From NCBI RefSeq assembly GCF_040712085.1, contig NZ_JBFCVK010000009.1, positions 62,001 through 126,000 on the forward strand: a stretch of DNA of 64,000 bases, written 5' to 3'. This document shows, piece by piece, positions 9,866-18,577 of the stretch. This DNA is from Aquibaculum sediminis. GTDB lineage: Bacteria; Pseudomonadota; Alphaproteobacteria; Kiloniellales; DSM-21159. Positions within the stretch are counted from its first letter, which is position 1. Each line of letters opens with the position of its first letter. The position numbers were made by a program, and so were the translations under genes. The notes under the pieces were generated by a model, which was not told the DNA's origin, did not search any database, and worked only from the letters and a program-made list of their open reading frames with translations.

Positions 9866-12432
9866 CCGAGTTCCTTGCGACCTACCGTCTGCAGTTTCGC
9901 AGCGGCATGACCTTCGCGAAGGCGGCGGAGCTTGTGCCCTATCTGGCCGATCTGGGGGTTAGCCACCTCTATGCATCGCCGATCTTTGCCGCCGTACCCG
10001 GCTCGACGCACGGCTATGATGTTGTCGACCACCAGCAGTTCGATCCCGGTCTGGGAGGCGAGGAGGGTTTCCGGCTGCTTTCAGAGGCCATGCGCGATCA
10101 TGGCCTGGGGCTGCTGCTGGATATCGTGCCCAATCACATGGCCGCTCACACGGCGAACCCCTGGTGGCACGACCTGCTGACCCACGGACAGGACAGCGCC
10201 TACGCACACTGTTTCGACATCGACTGGCGGGCACCGCGCCTGCTGCTGCCTCTGCTGGCGGAGCCCTATGGCGAGGCTCTGGCGGCGGGTCACTTTTCCC
10301 TGGTGTGGCATCAACAGAGCGATGAGGTGCAATTTCGCTATAGGGACCTGCACCTGCCTTTGCATCCGGCGTCGCTGGGTGTGGTGTGCGGTGCGAACCT
10401 GGACAGGCGCACCGCAGTGGAGCGGGTCTATCGTAACCCTGAACTACTCCACGCCCTACACGAAGCGCAGGTCTGGCGCCTGGCCCACTGGCGATTGGCG
10501 AGGGCGGCGCTGAGCTATCGCCGCTTCTTCGAGATCACGGATCTCGTTGGGGTCCGTGTGGAGGACCCGCGTGTTTTCGCAGCCGTTCATGCCCTGCCGT
10601 TGCGGCTGCTCCGGGAAGGCTCTGTCGATCGTTTGCGGATCGACCACATCGACGGGCTGGCAGATCCGAAGACCTATCTCTTTCGTCTCCGAGAGGCGAG
10701 TGGGCGCCACTCTGCCCTTGTGGAGAAGATCCTTGGTCCCGAGGAAAGCTTGCCGGAAGATTGGGCCTGTGCCGGCACTACGGGCTACGAAATGGGGGCA
10801 ATGCTGACGGCCCTGCAAGTCGATCCGGCGGGTGAACCCATTCTGACCGAGGCCTGGTGTCGCTTCACCGGAGCCGGGGCCGACTATGCCGCGGCGCTTC
10901 GGGCCGCCAAGCGACAGATCCTGACCGACAATCTTGCGGCGGAATTGACGGCGCTCGTGGGTATGATGACGCAGATCGCGGCCGAGGATACGGCAAGCCG
11001 CGACCTTCCTGCGGATTCCCTGCGCAAAGCCATCATCGAACTGATGATCGCGCTGCCGGTTTACCGAACCTATATCGACACCGGCGGCCCCTCGCAGCGC
11101 GATCGCCGGCTGCTGCTGCAGGCTGCCCGCGAGGTGGTGTCCGATCGCCGGATAGAAGACAGGCGCGCACTGGGGTTCATCGTCGATCTGCTGCTGCAGC
11201 CGGTGAAAGAGGATCCCTGGCATGGCGGTGTGCGCCGGACCTTCATTCAACGCTTTCAGCAGACCAGCGGCCCCCTGATGGCCAAGGCGGTGGAGGATAC
11301 CCACTTCTACCGTTTCAATCGCCTCATTGCTCTCAATGAGGTGGGGGCGGAGCCGGTGCGCTTCGGGCTGGACAGCGATCGCTTCCATGAAGCCATGCGC
11401 CGACGCCAGGCTCAGGGAGCCGGCGCGCTTTCGGCCACTGCGACCCATGATACCAAGCGTGGAGAGGATGCCCGTGCGCGCCTTGCCGTGTTGAGCGAGA
11501 TGCCGTCGGCTTGGGCCGAGGCGGTCGAGCGCTGGCGTGCTGCTGCATCACCCCTCTGGCCGGCGCCGAGGGACTCCGGCTTGCCGGACCGGTCGGTCGA
11601 GTGGTTGTTCTACCAGGCCTTGCTCGGCGCCTGGCCCCCGGAACTTGCCCTGGACAACGAGGCAGGCCTGCAGGACCTGGCCGAGCGGAGCGTGGGCTTC
11701 ATGATCAAGGCGATGCGTGAAGCCAAGGAGCATACGAGCTGGACCGCGCCGAATCGTGCCTACGAGCGGGGGGTGGAAGTCTTTGTAAGAGGGCTGTTTT
11801 CGCCGGCCCAGCGTCCGCTGCTGCGGGACATTCGGGCCACCATCGCGCAGACGGAAACGGCCGGGGTGGTGAACTCTCTGGCGCAGCTTACCCTGAAGCT
11901 GACGCTGCCCGGTGTCCCGGACATCTACCAGGGCACAGAACTCTATGATTTCAGCATGGTCGACCCGGACAATCGCCGGCCCGTCGACTTTGTCCGCCGG
12001 ATGCACCTGCTGGAGGAGGCCAAGGCACTCACGGCGACGCAGGTGATCGAACGCTGGCGCGAAGGCTTGCCGAAGCTCTGGTTGCTTACGCGCCTTCTGG
12101 GCCTGCGCCAGGCGAGGCGGGCGCTGTTCCAGGATGGGCGCTATGAGCCGCTCAGGGTCGAGGGCGATGAAGCGCAGCACGTATTGGCCTTCTCGCGCAG
12201 CCTGCCCGATAGCAGGCTCGTCGTGGCGGTGCCGCGGCTGGTGCTGCGACACCTTCTGCCCGGTCAACTGGCCTGGAGTCCCGGTGCCTTTGCCCGTACG
12301 TTTCTTTGCCTGTCGAGCGGGTCGGTTTTGCGCATGCTCAGCGGCCGCCGCGTGCCGGACGGTCGTATAGCCCTGGATCGGCTGTGGCGCGACTTTCCGG
12401 TGGCGGTTGCCTGGACCGACGCTGGCACTTGA
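9862..12432 (+). CDS. treY: Malto-oligosyltrehalose synthase TreY
   Basis: This GH13_26 enzyme of 856 residues isomerises the reducing-end alpha-1,4 bond of malto-oligosaccharides to alpha,alpha-1,1. The N-terminus (TYRLQFRSGMTFAKAAELVPYL) and the following SHLYASPIF are typical. Visible active-site motifs are Asp261 in RLRIDHIDG and Asp530 in ATHDTKRGED; the C-terminal motifs GVPDIYQGTELYD and LVDPDNRRPVD-like are also present. The start overlaps the malQ stop (ATGA). It is the last gene of the coupled glucan/trehalose operon; the next gene, rpsD, has its own promoter overlapping the treY stop. Confidence 0.95.
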   Translation: MTEFLATYRLQFRSGMTFAKAAELVPYLADLGVSHLYASPIFAAVPGSTHGYDVVDHQQFDPGLGGEEGFRLLSEAMRDHGLGLLLDIVPNHMAAHTANPWWHDLLTHGQDSAYAHCFDIDWRAPRLLLPLLAEPYGEALAAGHFSLVWHQQSDEVQFRYRDLHLPLHPASLGVVCGANLDRRTAVERVYRNPELLHALHEAQVWRLAHWRLARAALSYRRFFEITDLVGVRVEDPRVFAAVHALPLRLLREGSVDRLRIDHIDGLADPKTYLFRLREASGRHSALVEKILGPEESLPEDWACAGTTGYEMGAMLTALQVDPAGEPILTEAWCRFTGAGADYAAALRAAKRQILTDNLAAELTALVGMMTQIAAEDTASRDLPADSLRKAIIELMIALPVYRTYIDTGGPSQRDRRLLLQAAREVVSDRRIEDRRALGFIVDLLLQPVKEDPWHGGVRRTFIQRFQQTSGPLMAKAVEDTHFYRFNRLIALNEVGAEPVRFGLDSDRFHEAMRRRQAQGAGALSATATHDTKRGEDARARLAVLSEMPSAWAEAVERWRAAASPLWPAPRDSGLPDRSVEWLFYQALLGAWPPELALDNEAGLQDLAERSVGFMIKAMREAKEHTSWTAPNRAYERGVEVFVRGLFSPAQRPLLRDIRATIAQTETAGVVNSLAQLTLKLTLPGVPDIYQGTELYDFSMVDPDNRRPVDFVRRMHLLEEAKALTATQVIERWREGLPKLWLLTRLLGLRQARRALFQDGRYEPLRVEGDEAQHVLAFSRSLPDSRLVVAVPRLVLRHLLPGQLAWSPGAFARTFLCLSSGSVLRMLSGRRVPDGRIALDRLWRDFPVAVAWTDAGT

Positions 12433-12456
12433 CCTTTGCCCGCCGCCGGATAGAGT
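12429..12456 (+). promoter_or_regulatory. Candidate rpsD promoter
   Basis: A TTGACC -35 box (12429-12434) overlapping the treY stop codon is followed, after 16 bp, by TAGAGT at 12451-12456. Transcription would start near 12463 and leave a leader of about 105 nt before rpsD. It is recognised by consensus only. Confidence 0.5.
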
Positions 12457-12567
12457 GCCGGCCTCATTCCTGGGAACGCGGGCGTGCACCTTGTTGTGCG
12501 TCCCGCCATCGCCTTACGGCTTTGGACTACCGGGACAAAGGCAACCGCTCAAGCGAAGGATCAGCGC

Positions 12568-13185
12568 ATGTCAAAGCGCCTTCAGTCTAAGTACAAGATC
12601 AATCGCCGTCTCGGCGAAAACCTCTGGGGCCGGCCGAAGAGCCCCGTCAATCGCCGCCAGTATGGCCCGGGCCAGCATGGCCAGAGCCGCCGGCGCAAGC
12701 CGTCCGACTTCGGTATCCAGCTCTCCGCGAAGCAGAAGCTGAAGGGCTACTACGGCAACATCGGCGAGAAGCAGTTCCGCAAGTACTACGAGGAAGCCAC
12801 GCGTCGCCGCGGCGACACGGGCGAGAACCTCATTGAGCTGCTGGAGCGCCGCCTGGACGCGGTGGTCTATCGCGCCAAGTTCGTGCCGACGGTGTTCGCC
12901 GCCCGCCAGTTCGTGAATCACGGCCATGTGATGGTGAACGGCAAGCGGGTGAACATTCCCTCCTACCAGCTGCGCGACGGCGATGTGGTGGAAGTGAAGC
13001 AGAAGAGCCGCGAGCTTGTTCTGGTGTTGGAGGCCGTGAGCTCCGGCGAACGCGACACACCGGACTACATCGACATCGAGGACAACGGCCTGAAGGCCAC
13101 CTATCTGCGCGGTCCGAAGCTGGCCGACGTGCCCTATCCGGTGCAGATGGAACCGAACCTGGTCATCGAGTTCTACTCGCGCTAA
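12568..13185 (+). CDS. rpsD: 30S ribosomal protein S4
   Basis: This 205-residue primary 16S rRNA-binding protein initiates assembly of the small subunit body. The frame runs 28 codons further upstream, but the ATG at 12568 has AAGGA seven bases before it and gives the standard start MSKRLQSKYKINRRLGENLWGR minus the usual variations. The S4 RNA-binding domain contains ERRLDAVVYR, AARQFVNHGHVMVNG and the terminal NLVIEFYSR. It is monocistronic here, with its own promoter and a strong terminator. In many alphaproteobacteria S4 likewise lies outside the main ribosomal operons. Confidence 0.97.
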   Translation: MSKRLQSKYKINRRLGENLWGRPKSPVNRRQYGPGQHGQSRRRKPSDFGIQLSAKQKLKGYYGNIGEKQFRKYYEEATRRRGDTGENLIELLERRLDAVVYRAKFVPTVFAARQFVNHGHVMVNGKRVNIPSYQLRDGDVVEVKQKSRELVLVLEAVSSGERDTPDYIDIEDNGLKATYLRGPKLADVPYPVQMEPNLVIEFYSR

Positions 13186-13240
13186 CGCGACGCAGGCCAT
13201 GGCTCCGGCCCTGGCCCGCCGCGCGAAACGGCAAGATTAT

Positions 13241-13280
13241 CACCCGTGGCGAAACAGTCCTTCGCCACGGGTGTTTCTTA
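13241..13280 (+). terminator. Rho-independent terminator of rpsD
   Basis: A perfect 13-bp stem (CACCCGTGGCGAA pairing with TTCGCCACGGGTG) with a 7-nt loop is followed by TTTCTT. It lies 55 bp after the rpsD stop. Confidence 0.9.
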
Positions 13281-13371
13281 TTCGGCATCCGGTGAAGGCT
13301 TATCTTGAGTCGTAGGAGGTGTCGCCGCGCTGTCGGTGATGCCGCAGTCCAATCGATGATAGGTGCCCGCG

Positions 13372-14142
13372 ATGACCAAGAGCCTTCCCAGCCTTTTCCT
13401 GTCCCACGGCGCGCCAACGCTTCCTCTCGAGGAGGGCGCGACGCCTGCCTTCCTGCGGGCACTCGGGCAGAACCTGCCGCGGCCCGAAGCCATCCTGATC
13501 GTCTCCGCCCACTGGGAGGCCGCCGAGCCTTCCATAGGCATGGCGGAGCGTCCTGAAACCATCCACGATTTCTACGGCTTCCCTGACGCCCTTTACCGGC
13601 TGCGCTATCCGGCGCATGGCAGCCGCGAACTGGGCGAGCGGGCGACGGCTCTGCTTGCCGAGGGCGGGCTCACGCCGCAAGCAGTCGCGGACCAGGGTCT
13701 GGATCACGGCGCCTGGGTCCCCTTGCTGTTGATGTATCCCGAGGCCGATATCCCGGTGGTGCAGCTGTCGCTGATGCGGGGGCAGGGAGCCACCCACCAT
13801 CATGAGATCGGCCGCCTGCTTGCGCCACTGCGTGAGGAAGGCGTGCTGCTGGTCGGCTCCGGAGGAGCCGTCCACAATCTGCGCGCACTGAGTCATAGCG
13901 ATCGCCCCGCGCCCTGGGCGCAGGCCTTCGAGGATTGGCTGGTGGACAGCGTGACAGGAGATTGTCGTGATGAACTGCTTGCCTGGCAGGACCGCGGCGA
14001 TGCGCGCCAGGCCCAGCCGACGGACGAGCATTTCCTGCCGCTCTTCTTCTCCATGGGAGCGGGGCAGGGCGCCGGCCGGCTGCTGCACCGCGGCTTCACC
14101 TACGGCAGCCTCTCGATGGCGGCCTTTGCTTGGGATCACTGA
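13372..14142 (+). CDS. Extradiol ring-cleavage dioxygenase family protein (DODA/YgiD type)
   Basis: This 256-residue protein belongs to the class III extradiol dioxygenase family (LigB/DODA, YgiD). Visible family motifs are SLFLSHGAPT at the N-terminus, IVSAHWE (metal His), GLDHGAWVPL (His) and GSGGAVHNL. Members are Fe/Zn enzymes that open catechol or DOPA rings; the substrate here is unknown. ATG 13372 is preferred because AGGTG precedes it by six bases; a GTG at 13363 is in frame. It lies alone between rpsD and the convergent rsmD, so context does not help to identify the substrate. Confidence 0.85.
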   Translation: MTKSLPSLFLSHGAPTLPLEEGATPAFLRALGQNLPRPEAILIVSAHWEAAEPSIGMAERPETIHDFYGFPDALYRLRYPAHGSRELGERATALLAEGGLTPQAVADQGLDHGAWVPLLLMYPEADIPVVQLSLMRGQGATHHHEIGRLLAPLREEGVLLVGSGGAVHNLRALSHSDRPAPWAQAFEDWLVDSVTGDCRDELLAWQDRGDARQAQPTDEHFLPLFFSMGAGQGAGRLLHRGFTYGSLSMAAFAWDH

Positions 14143-14156
14143 GTCGCAGCGTCTCG

Positions 14157-14735
14157 TCAGCCAGTGAGGCTGTCGCGGTCCCTGTGAAGAAAGGACAGGC
14201 GGGCACGTCCATAGCGCCTCTGGTCCAGCAGGGTGAAGCCCGTTGGGGCGTGCTCCAGTTCCCGGTTGGAGCTTTCCACGACGATCAGGGTTTCCGGCCC
14301 GATCCAGCCGGCGTCGGCCAGGGCAGTGAGGGCCGGGGCGGCGAGATCACGGTCGTAGGGCGGATCCATCAGCAGCAGATCGCATGGCGCGGATGCTGCA
14401 GGCGGTTGCAAGACATCCGCGCGCTTGATCTGCAGCGCTTCGGAGGGTTCCAAACCCTTGAGGTTGCGGCGCAGGCAGGCGAGGGCTTCGGTAGCGTTCT
14501 CGAGGAAGGTCACACTTGCCGCCCCCCGAGAGAAGGCTTCGATGCCAAGTGCTCCTGTGCCAGCGAAGGCGTCGAGCACTCGGGCGCCTTGCGGCAGCCT
14601 GTGACCATCACTGAGGCGGCCGGATTCCAGAATGCTGAAAAGGGCTTCCCGGCTGCGTTCCGACGTGGGGCGCAGGCTGCGGCCCTGCGGTGCCTCGAGC
14701 CGACGCCCCCGGTATCTACCGGCGACGACGCGCAT
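14157..14735 (-). CDS. rsmD: 16S rRNA (guanine966-N2)-methyltransferase RsmD
   Basis: This 192-residue SAM-dependent methyltransferase modifies G966 of 16S rRNA. The start MRVVAGRYRGRRLEAP is the family N-terminus, followed by RPTSERSREALFSIL, the SAM-binding VLDAFAGTGALGIEA and the catalytic LLLMDPPYD. The frame is open further upstream, but ATG 14735 fits the family. It overlaps the end of the pseudouridine synthase gene by 20 bp and is the last gene of a leftward four-gene operon. Confidence 0.93.
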   Translation of the reverse strand: MRVVAGRYRGRRLEAPQGRSLRPTSERSREALFSILESGRLSDGHRLPQGARVLDAFAGTGALGIEAFSRGAASVTFLENATEALACLRRNLKGLEPSEALQIKRADVLQPPAASAPCDLLLMDPPYDRDLAAPALTALADAGWIGPETLIVVESSNRELEHAPTGFTLLDQRRYGRARLSFLHRDRDSLTG

Positions 14736-15498
14736 GCCCGCCGCTATCAATCTTGCCCGGGGCCGGTGTCGAGGCCGTGCCCAGTTGCTCACGCAGGACC
14801 TTGGGGGGCACCTCCTCCAGTTCCCCCTCGGGCAGGGCGCCGAGCTGGAAAGGTCCATAGGCAACCCGCAACAACCGGTTCACGCGATAACCGAGATAAT
14901 CGCAAAGCTTACGGACTTCTCGATTCTTGCCTTCGCGCAGCCGGAAGGTAAGCCACGCGTTGCTGCCGCTCTGTGAGTCGAGACGCGCCTGCACCGCGCC
15001 ATAGACGACGCCATCAATGGTCACGCCGTGGGCCAGCCTGTCGAGGTCGCTCTGCTGCACTCGGCCAAAGACCCGCACCCGGTAGCGCCGCAGCCAGCCG
15101 GTGGCCGGCAATTCGAGGCGCCGTTTCAGGCCACCATCGTTGGTGAGCAGCAGCAGGCCCTCGGAGTTGAGATCCAGGCGCCCCACAGGCATGACGCGGG
15201 GCAGGCCTCCCGGCAGGCGGTCATAGATCGTTGGCCGGCTCTGCGGGTCGCGCTCAGTGGTCAGCAAGCCTTTGGGCTTGTGGAAGCGCCAGAGGCGCGG
15301 CGGTTCGGCCGCGGCCAGGGCTTCGCCGTCCACGGTAACGCGCTGTCCGGGCGCGACCTTGGTTCCCGGTTCCTGCACAGTCTGTCCGTCCAGGTCGACG
15401 CGCCCCTGCTCGATCAGAACTTCCGCCTCTCGCCTGGAACAGAGGCCCGAGCGTGCGATGACCTTGGCAATACGTTCGCCGCTTTCGATTTCAGCCAC
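14716..15498 (-). CDS. rluB: 23S rRNA pseudouridine synthase, RluB/RsuA family
   Basis: This 260-residue protein isomerises a uridine in rRNA, probably U2605 of 23S rRNA. An N-terminal S4 domain (RIAKVIARSGLCSRREAEVLI) precedes the catalytic domain with PVGRLDLNSEGLLLLTNDG, containing the catalytic Asp, and LREGKNREVRKLCDYLGY. The start is placed at GTG 15498, with GAGGCAG just upstream, because the S4 domain begins directly after it; the frame runs 46 codons further without homology. It overlaps the amidotransferase stop by 8 bp and rsmD by 20 bp. RluB rather than RsuA/RluF is favoured but not proved. Confidence 0.88.
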   Translation of the reverse strand: MAEIESGERIAKVIARSGLCSRREAEVLIEQGRVDLDGQTVQEPGTKVAPGQRVTVDGEALAAAEPPRLWRFHKPKGLLTTERDPQSRPTIYDRLPGGLPRVMPVGRLDLNSEGLLLLTNDGGLKRRLELPATGWLRRYRVRVFGRVQQSDLDRLAHGVTIDGVVYGAVQARLDSQSGSNAWLTFRLREGKNREVRKLCDYLGYRVNRLLRVAYGPFQLGALPEGELEEVPPKVLREQLGTASTPAPGKIDSGGHARRRR

Positions 15499-16207
15499 GT
15501 GCTGCCTCGACAAAGGAATGGAAAAGGGCGTGGTCGGCAGCCGAGATTTCATACTCGGGATGCCACTGTACGCCGATGCAGAAGCCCAACTCAGGGTGCT
15601 CGATTCCCTCGATGACTCCGTCCGGGGCACGGGCATTGATGATCAGCCCGCTCCCCAGATCAGCCACCGCCTGATGATGGGCGGAGTTGACCTGCAGTTC
15701 CCCGGCGCCACACACGCGTTCGAGGCGGGTGCCCGCGACGATGCTCACAGCATGTCCGGGGCGGTCGCGCGGGCCGGGTTGCTCGTGGGCCAGGGCGGCT
15801 TCGACACTGTCGGGAATGTGCTGAATCAGGGTACCGCCGAACACCACATTGAGAAGCTGGGCGCCGCCGCAGATGCCGAAGAGCGGCAGGTCGCGTTTGA
15901 CCGCAAGGCGTGCAGCTTCCAACTCGAAGGCCGTGCGCGCCTGCTTCATGGTGACGCTGGGATGGCGTTCTGCCTCGCCGAACAGGGCAGGGTCGATATC
16001 GAATGCGCCGCCGGTGACGATCAGGCCATCCAGCAGATTGAGATAGGCTGCCGCAAGCTCTGGCTCGTGGGGCAGCGCCAGTGGCAGGCCGCCGGCACGC
16101 ACGACGGCGGAGAAATAATTCCGGCGCAAAGCATACCAGGGCATTCCCGAGTAGCCGCCGGCTTCCTCGGAATCGAGTGTCAGGCCGATGACTGGGCGTC
16201 GCGCCAT
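15491..16207 (-). CDS. Class I glutamine amidotransferase-like hydrolase (PuuD-type peptidase C26)
   Basis: This 238-residue protein resembles gamma-glutamyl-gamma-aminobutyrate hydrolase. The catalytic triad is visible: Cys113 in FGICGGAQLL, and His216 and Glu218 in GVQWHPEYE. The N-terminal MARRPVIGLT and VVRAGGLPLALP strands fit the PuuD subgroup. It starts 7 bp after the DUF3775 gene and overlaps rluB, so it is co-transcribed with rRNA-modification genes rather than with polyamine genes. A PuuD role is therefore uncertain. Confidence 0.85.
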   Translation of the reverse strand: MARRPVIGLTLDSEEAGGYSGMPWYALRRNYFSAVVRAGGLPLALPHEPELAAAYLNLLDGLIVTGGAFDIDPALFGEAERHPSVTMKQARTAFELEAARLAVKRDLPLFGICGGAQLLNVVFGGTLIQHIPDSVEAALAHEQPGPRDRPGHAVSIVAGTRLERVCGAGELQVNSAHHQAVADLGSGLIINARAPDGVIEGIEHPELGFCIGVQWHPEYEISAADHALFHSFVEAARG

Positions 16208-16214
16208 GGCTGGG

Positions 16215-16640
16215 CTACATCCTCGCTTCGTCGAAGTCGGCGCAGGACAGGCCGAAGGTGTCCAGGCCTTCCTCAAGGTAGTCGGCCACCATGGGCATTC
16301 CTAACAGATACTCGGCCGTGCGCTGATTGCGCCGGTCCGCCGCCGCTTCCAGTGCGTCACCCCATTCGGTCTTGTCGTAGTCGCCCCGCCCGAGCCAGGC
16401 CAGCGCCACCAACTCGACCTGCTCGTCTTCGCTCATGGCGTCGATGAAGCCTTCCAGCTCCTCGTGCAAGGGGTTGGTTTCCTGCGGGTCATGCCCTTCC
16501 AACTCGTCGAAAGCCTCCTCATGGGCGAGATCGAAATCCTCCTCGTCGTCTTGTTCCGGATTCTCGATCAGATCCTCTTCCTGCAGTTCACGCGCGCGCA
16601 GGACGATGAAGCAGACCTTGTCGGGGTTCATCTGAAGCAT
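16215..16640 (-). CDS. DUF3775 domain protein
   Basis: This 141-residue protein is very acidic in its first half (EEDLIENPEQDDEEDFDLAHEE). It contains the DUF3775 pattern: a start like NPDKVCFIVLRARE, then EDEQVELVALAWLGRG and a TAEYLLGMPMVADYLEEGL tail. The start ATG 16640 has GGGAG five bases upstream. The family is common in alphaproteobacteria and its function is unknown. It is the first gene of the operon with the amidotransferase, rluB and rsmD. Confidence 0.8.
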   Translation of the reverse strand: MLQMNPDKVCFIVLRARELQEEDLIENPEQDDEEDFDLAHEEAFDELEGHDPQETNPLHEELEGFIDAMSEDEQVELVALAWLGRGDYDKTEWGDALEAAADRRNQRTAEYLLGMPMVADYLEEGLDTFGLSCADFDEARM

Positions 16641-16749
16641 GGCGGCTCCCGAATGGATGCTTGTGATTGGTGCCAAGGGTTACCGACGGTTAGAGGAAAA
16701 GGGGTAGCGTGATCCTTGACCCAGCGCAACGGCGGTGCAGTCTCAAGCC

Positions 16750-17211
16750 ATGCACGCAAACGACAGCTCCCCCATGCAGCTTGCCCTGGCGCAGGCTGAA
16801 CAGGCTGCCAGGGCCGGAGAGGTACCGGTTGGCGCGGTCGTGGTCGAGGGAGGGAGTGGGCGCATTCTGGCCACGGCACACAATCTCGTGGAGCGGGACA
16901 GTGATCCGACGGCGCATGCCGAGCTTCTGGCGATCCGCGCCGCTGCCGCAGCGATCCAAAGTCCGAGGCTGGTGGATTGCGATCTCTATGTCACTCTGGA
17001 ACCCTGCGCCATGTGTGCTCAGGCCATTGCCTTTGCACGCATCCGGCGATTGGTCTTCGGAGCATATGATCCCAAGGGCGGTGGCGTGGAGCACGGTGCC
17101 AGAGTGTTCGAACGTACCACCTGTCATCACAAGCCGGAGGTGATCGGCGGAGTGATGGAAGCTGCCGCGGCCGGGCTGTTGAGAGATTTCTTCCACGCGA
17201 AAAGAAGATAG
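16750..17211 (+). CDS. tadA: tRNA-specific adenosine deaminase TadA
   Basis: This 153-residue zinc enzyme converts A34 of tRNA-Arg(ACG) to inosine. The zinc/proton-shuttle motif is His56-Ala-Glu58, and the zinc cysteines are Cys86 and Cys89 in EPCAMC. The substrate-side motif AYDPKGGGVEHG is also present. GTG 16735 is in frame, but ATG 16750 fits the family N-terminus better. It is divergent from the DUF3775 operon. The family is essential in most bacteria. Confidence 0.92.
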   Translation: MHANDSSPMQLALAQAEQAARAGEVPVGAVVVEGGSGRILATAHNLVERDSDPTAHAELLAIRAAAAAIQSPRLVDCDLYVTLEPCAMCAQAIAFARIRRLVFGAYDPKGGGVEHGARVFERTTCHHKPEVIGGVMEAAAAGLLRDFFHAKRR

Positions 17212-17360
17212 TGTCGCAGTAAAGGGCTGTGGTTCTCCCCTCGGCTACGCCCCAAAGTGGCAGCGGAGATTCGCCCATGGATTCTCCCTACCGCCATTCC
17301 CCTTCACGGCTGACCGAAAAGTGACCCGGTTCAGCGACCCCTTCACCTAAACTTTGAGTC

Positions 17361-17374
17361 GCTCTGGCCAGAGC
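17361..17374. other. Perfect 14-bp palindrome upstream of the acetyltransferase gene
   Basis: GCTCTGGCCAGAGC is its own reverse complement and lies 45 bp before the acetyltransferase start, in the 207-bp gap after tadA. It could be a dimeric regulator site; no regulator is assigned. Confidence 0.35.
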
Positions 17375-17418
17375 CTGTTGCGCCAAAAGGGTGCGATCTT
17401 CACGGGGTGGGGGATGCG

Positions 17419-18561
17419 ATGGAGCCGCACATCCAAGTGCTCAAGACCTCAGCCGAGGCCAAAGCCCTGATGCCGGCTTGGCGGGCTCTCGTGGGTACTC
17501 AGCAACGCCATGTGAGCACCTTCCAAACTCCTGAATGGATACTGGCGCTGATGCGACAGCAGTATCGCGGCCGCCAGGAGCGGGCGCGCGTGGTGGCCGC
17601 CTTCGATCAGGGGGAGCCCCTGCTGATAGCGCCCTTGGCCTTCGTGGAGCGTAATGGGGTTGGCGTGCTGCAGTGGCTTGGGGAACCGCTGGCCGCCTAC
17701 GGGGACGTGGTGGCCCGGGACGACTGCGACATCCGGGCGCTCATGAACAGGATCGTCGACCATCTGCGCCGTGACGGCGACCAGATCGATGTGATCCACC
17801 TGCCTAAGACCCGCAGAGACGCTGCGGTGATGCCCTTCATCGGCGACTTCAAGGCCGTGCCATTGGCCGAGAAACGGGGCCCCTATGTCGATCTGGCATC
17901 CTTTGGCGCGTTCGAAGACTACCTTGCCACACTCAGCAAAAGCGCACTCAAGAGCTATCGCCGCAAGCGCCGCCGACTGGAAGAGCGGGGCACACTTCGG
18001 TTCGCCGTCCATGAGGGCGGCAAACAGGCCAGGAACCTGGGCCGGCGTGCGATCGATCTGAAGGTCGAATGGATGGAAACGCACGGCAAGATCAGCCGCG
18101 TCTTCGCGGATCCCGGCTGCTTGGCCGCGTTACTCGACTTTCTTGAATGCGAGGAGTCCGGTGGCTGCGTCTCGGAGCTGAGCCTGGACGGCTATCCGAC
18201 TGCCCTGGAGATCGGGTTCATCAGCAAGGATCACTACTATTCGTTCCTTGGCGCGATGGACGCTGACTATGCGCATTATAGCCCGGGGCACCTTCAGCTT
18301 CTGGAGACACTGCGGTGGTGTTTCGACAGAGGCATCAAGGTCTTCGACCTTCTTCCCTCCGACAGCGCGTACAAGCGCGCCTGGGCCACACATTTTGCAA
18401 CCGAGAACGAGTGGATACGCGCTTGCACCTTCCGAGGTATGCTCTACGCCGATCTGATCGTCAGAGGTGTCATGCCGCTTTCGAGACGGCTCTATGCCCG
18501 CACGCCCCTGTCGCTGCGCCGGCCGGCGCGTTCAATGGTCCACAAGGTCATGCAGATCTGA
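17419..18561 (+). CDS. GNAT-fold acetyltransferase, CelD/BcsL (BioF2-like) family
   Basis: This 380-residue protein has the CelD/FemAB-like double GNAT architecture: an N-terminal half with FQTPEWILALMRQQY, a basic linker (SKSALKSYRRKRRRLEERG) and a C-terminal half with YYSFLGAMDADYAHYSPGHL and FDLLPSDSAYKRAW. Such proteins are often tied to exopolysaccharide or envelope synthesis, but no such genes are nearby. ATG 17419 is chosen because a G-rich Shine-Dalgarno precedes it; GTG 17407 is an alternative. It converges on thyX with 16 bp between. The substrate is unknown. Confidence 0.82.
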   Translation: MEPHIQVLKTSAEAKALMPAWRALVGTQQRHVSTFQTPEWILALMRQQYRGRQERARVVAAFDQGEPLLIAPLAFVERNGVGVLQWLGEPLAAYGDVVARDDCDIRALMNRIVDHLRRDGDQIDVIHLPKTRRDAAVMPFIGDFKAVPLAEKRGPYVDLASFGAFEDYLATLSKSALKSYRRKRRRLEERGTLRFAVHEGGKQARNLGRRAIDLKVEWMETHGKISRVFADPGCLAALLDFLECEESGGCVSELSLDGYPTALEIGFISKDHYYSFLGAMDADYAHYSPGHLQLLETLRWCFDRGIKVFDLLPSDSAYKRAWATHFATENEWIRACTFRGMLYADLIVRGVMPLSRRLYARTPLSLRRPARSMVHKVMQI

Positions 18562-18577
18562 TCGACCGGCGCGGAAG

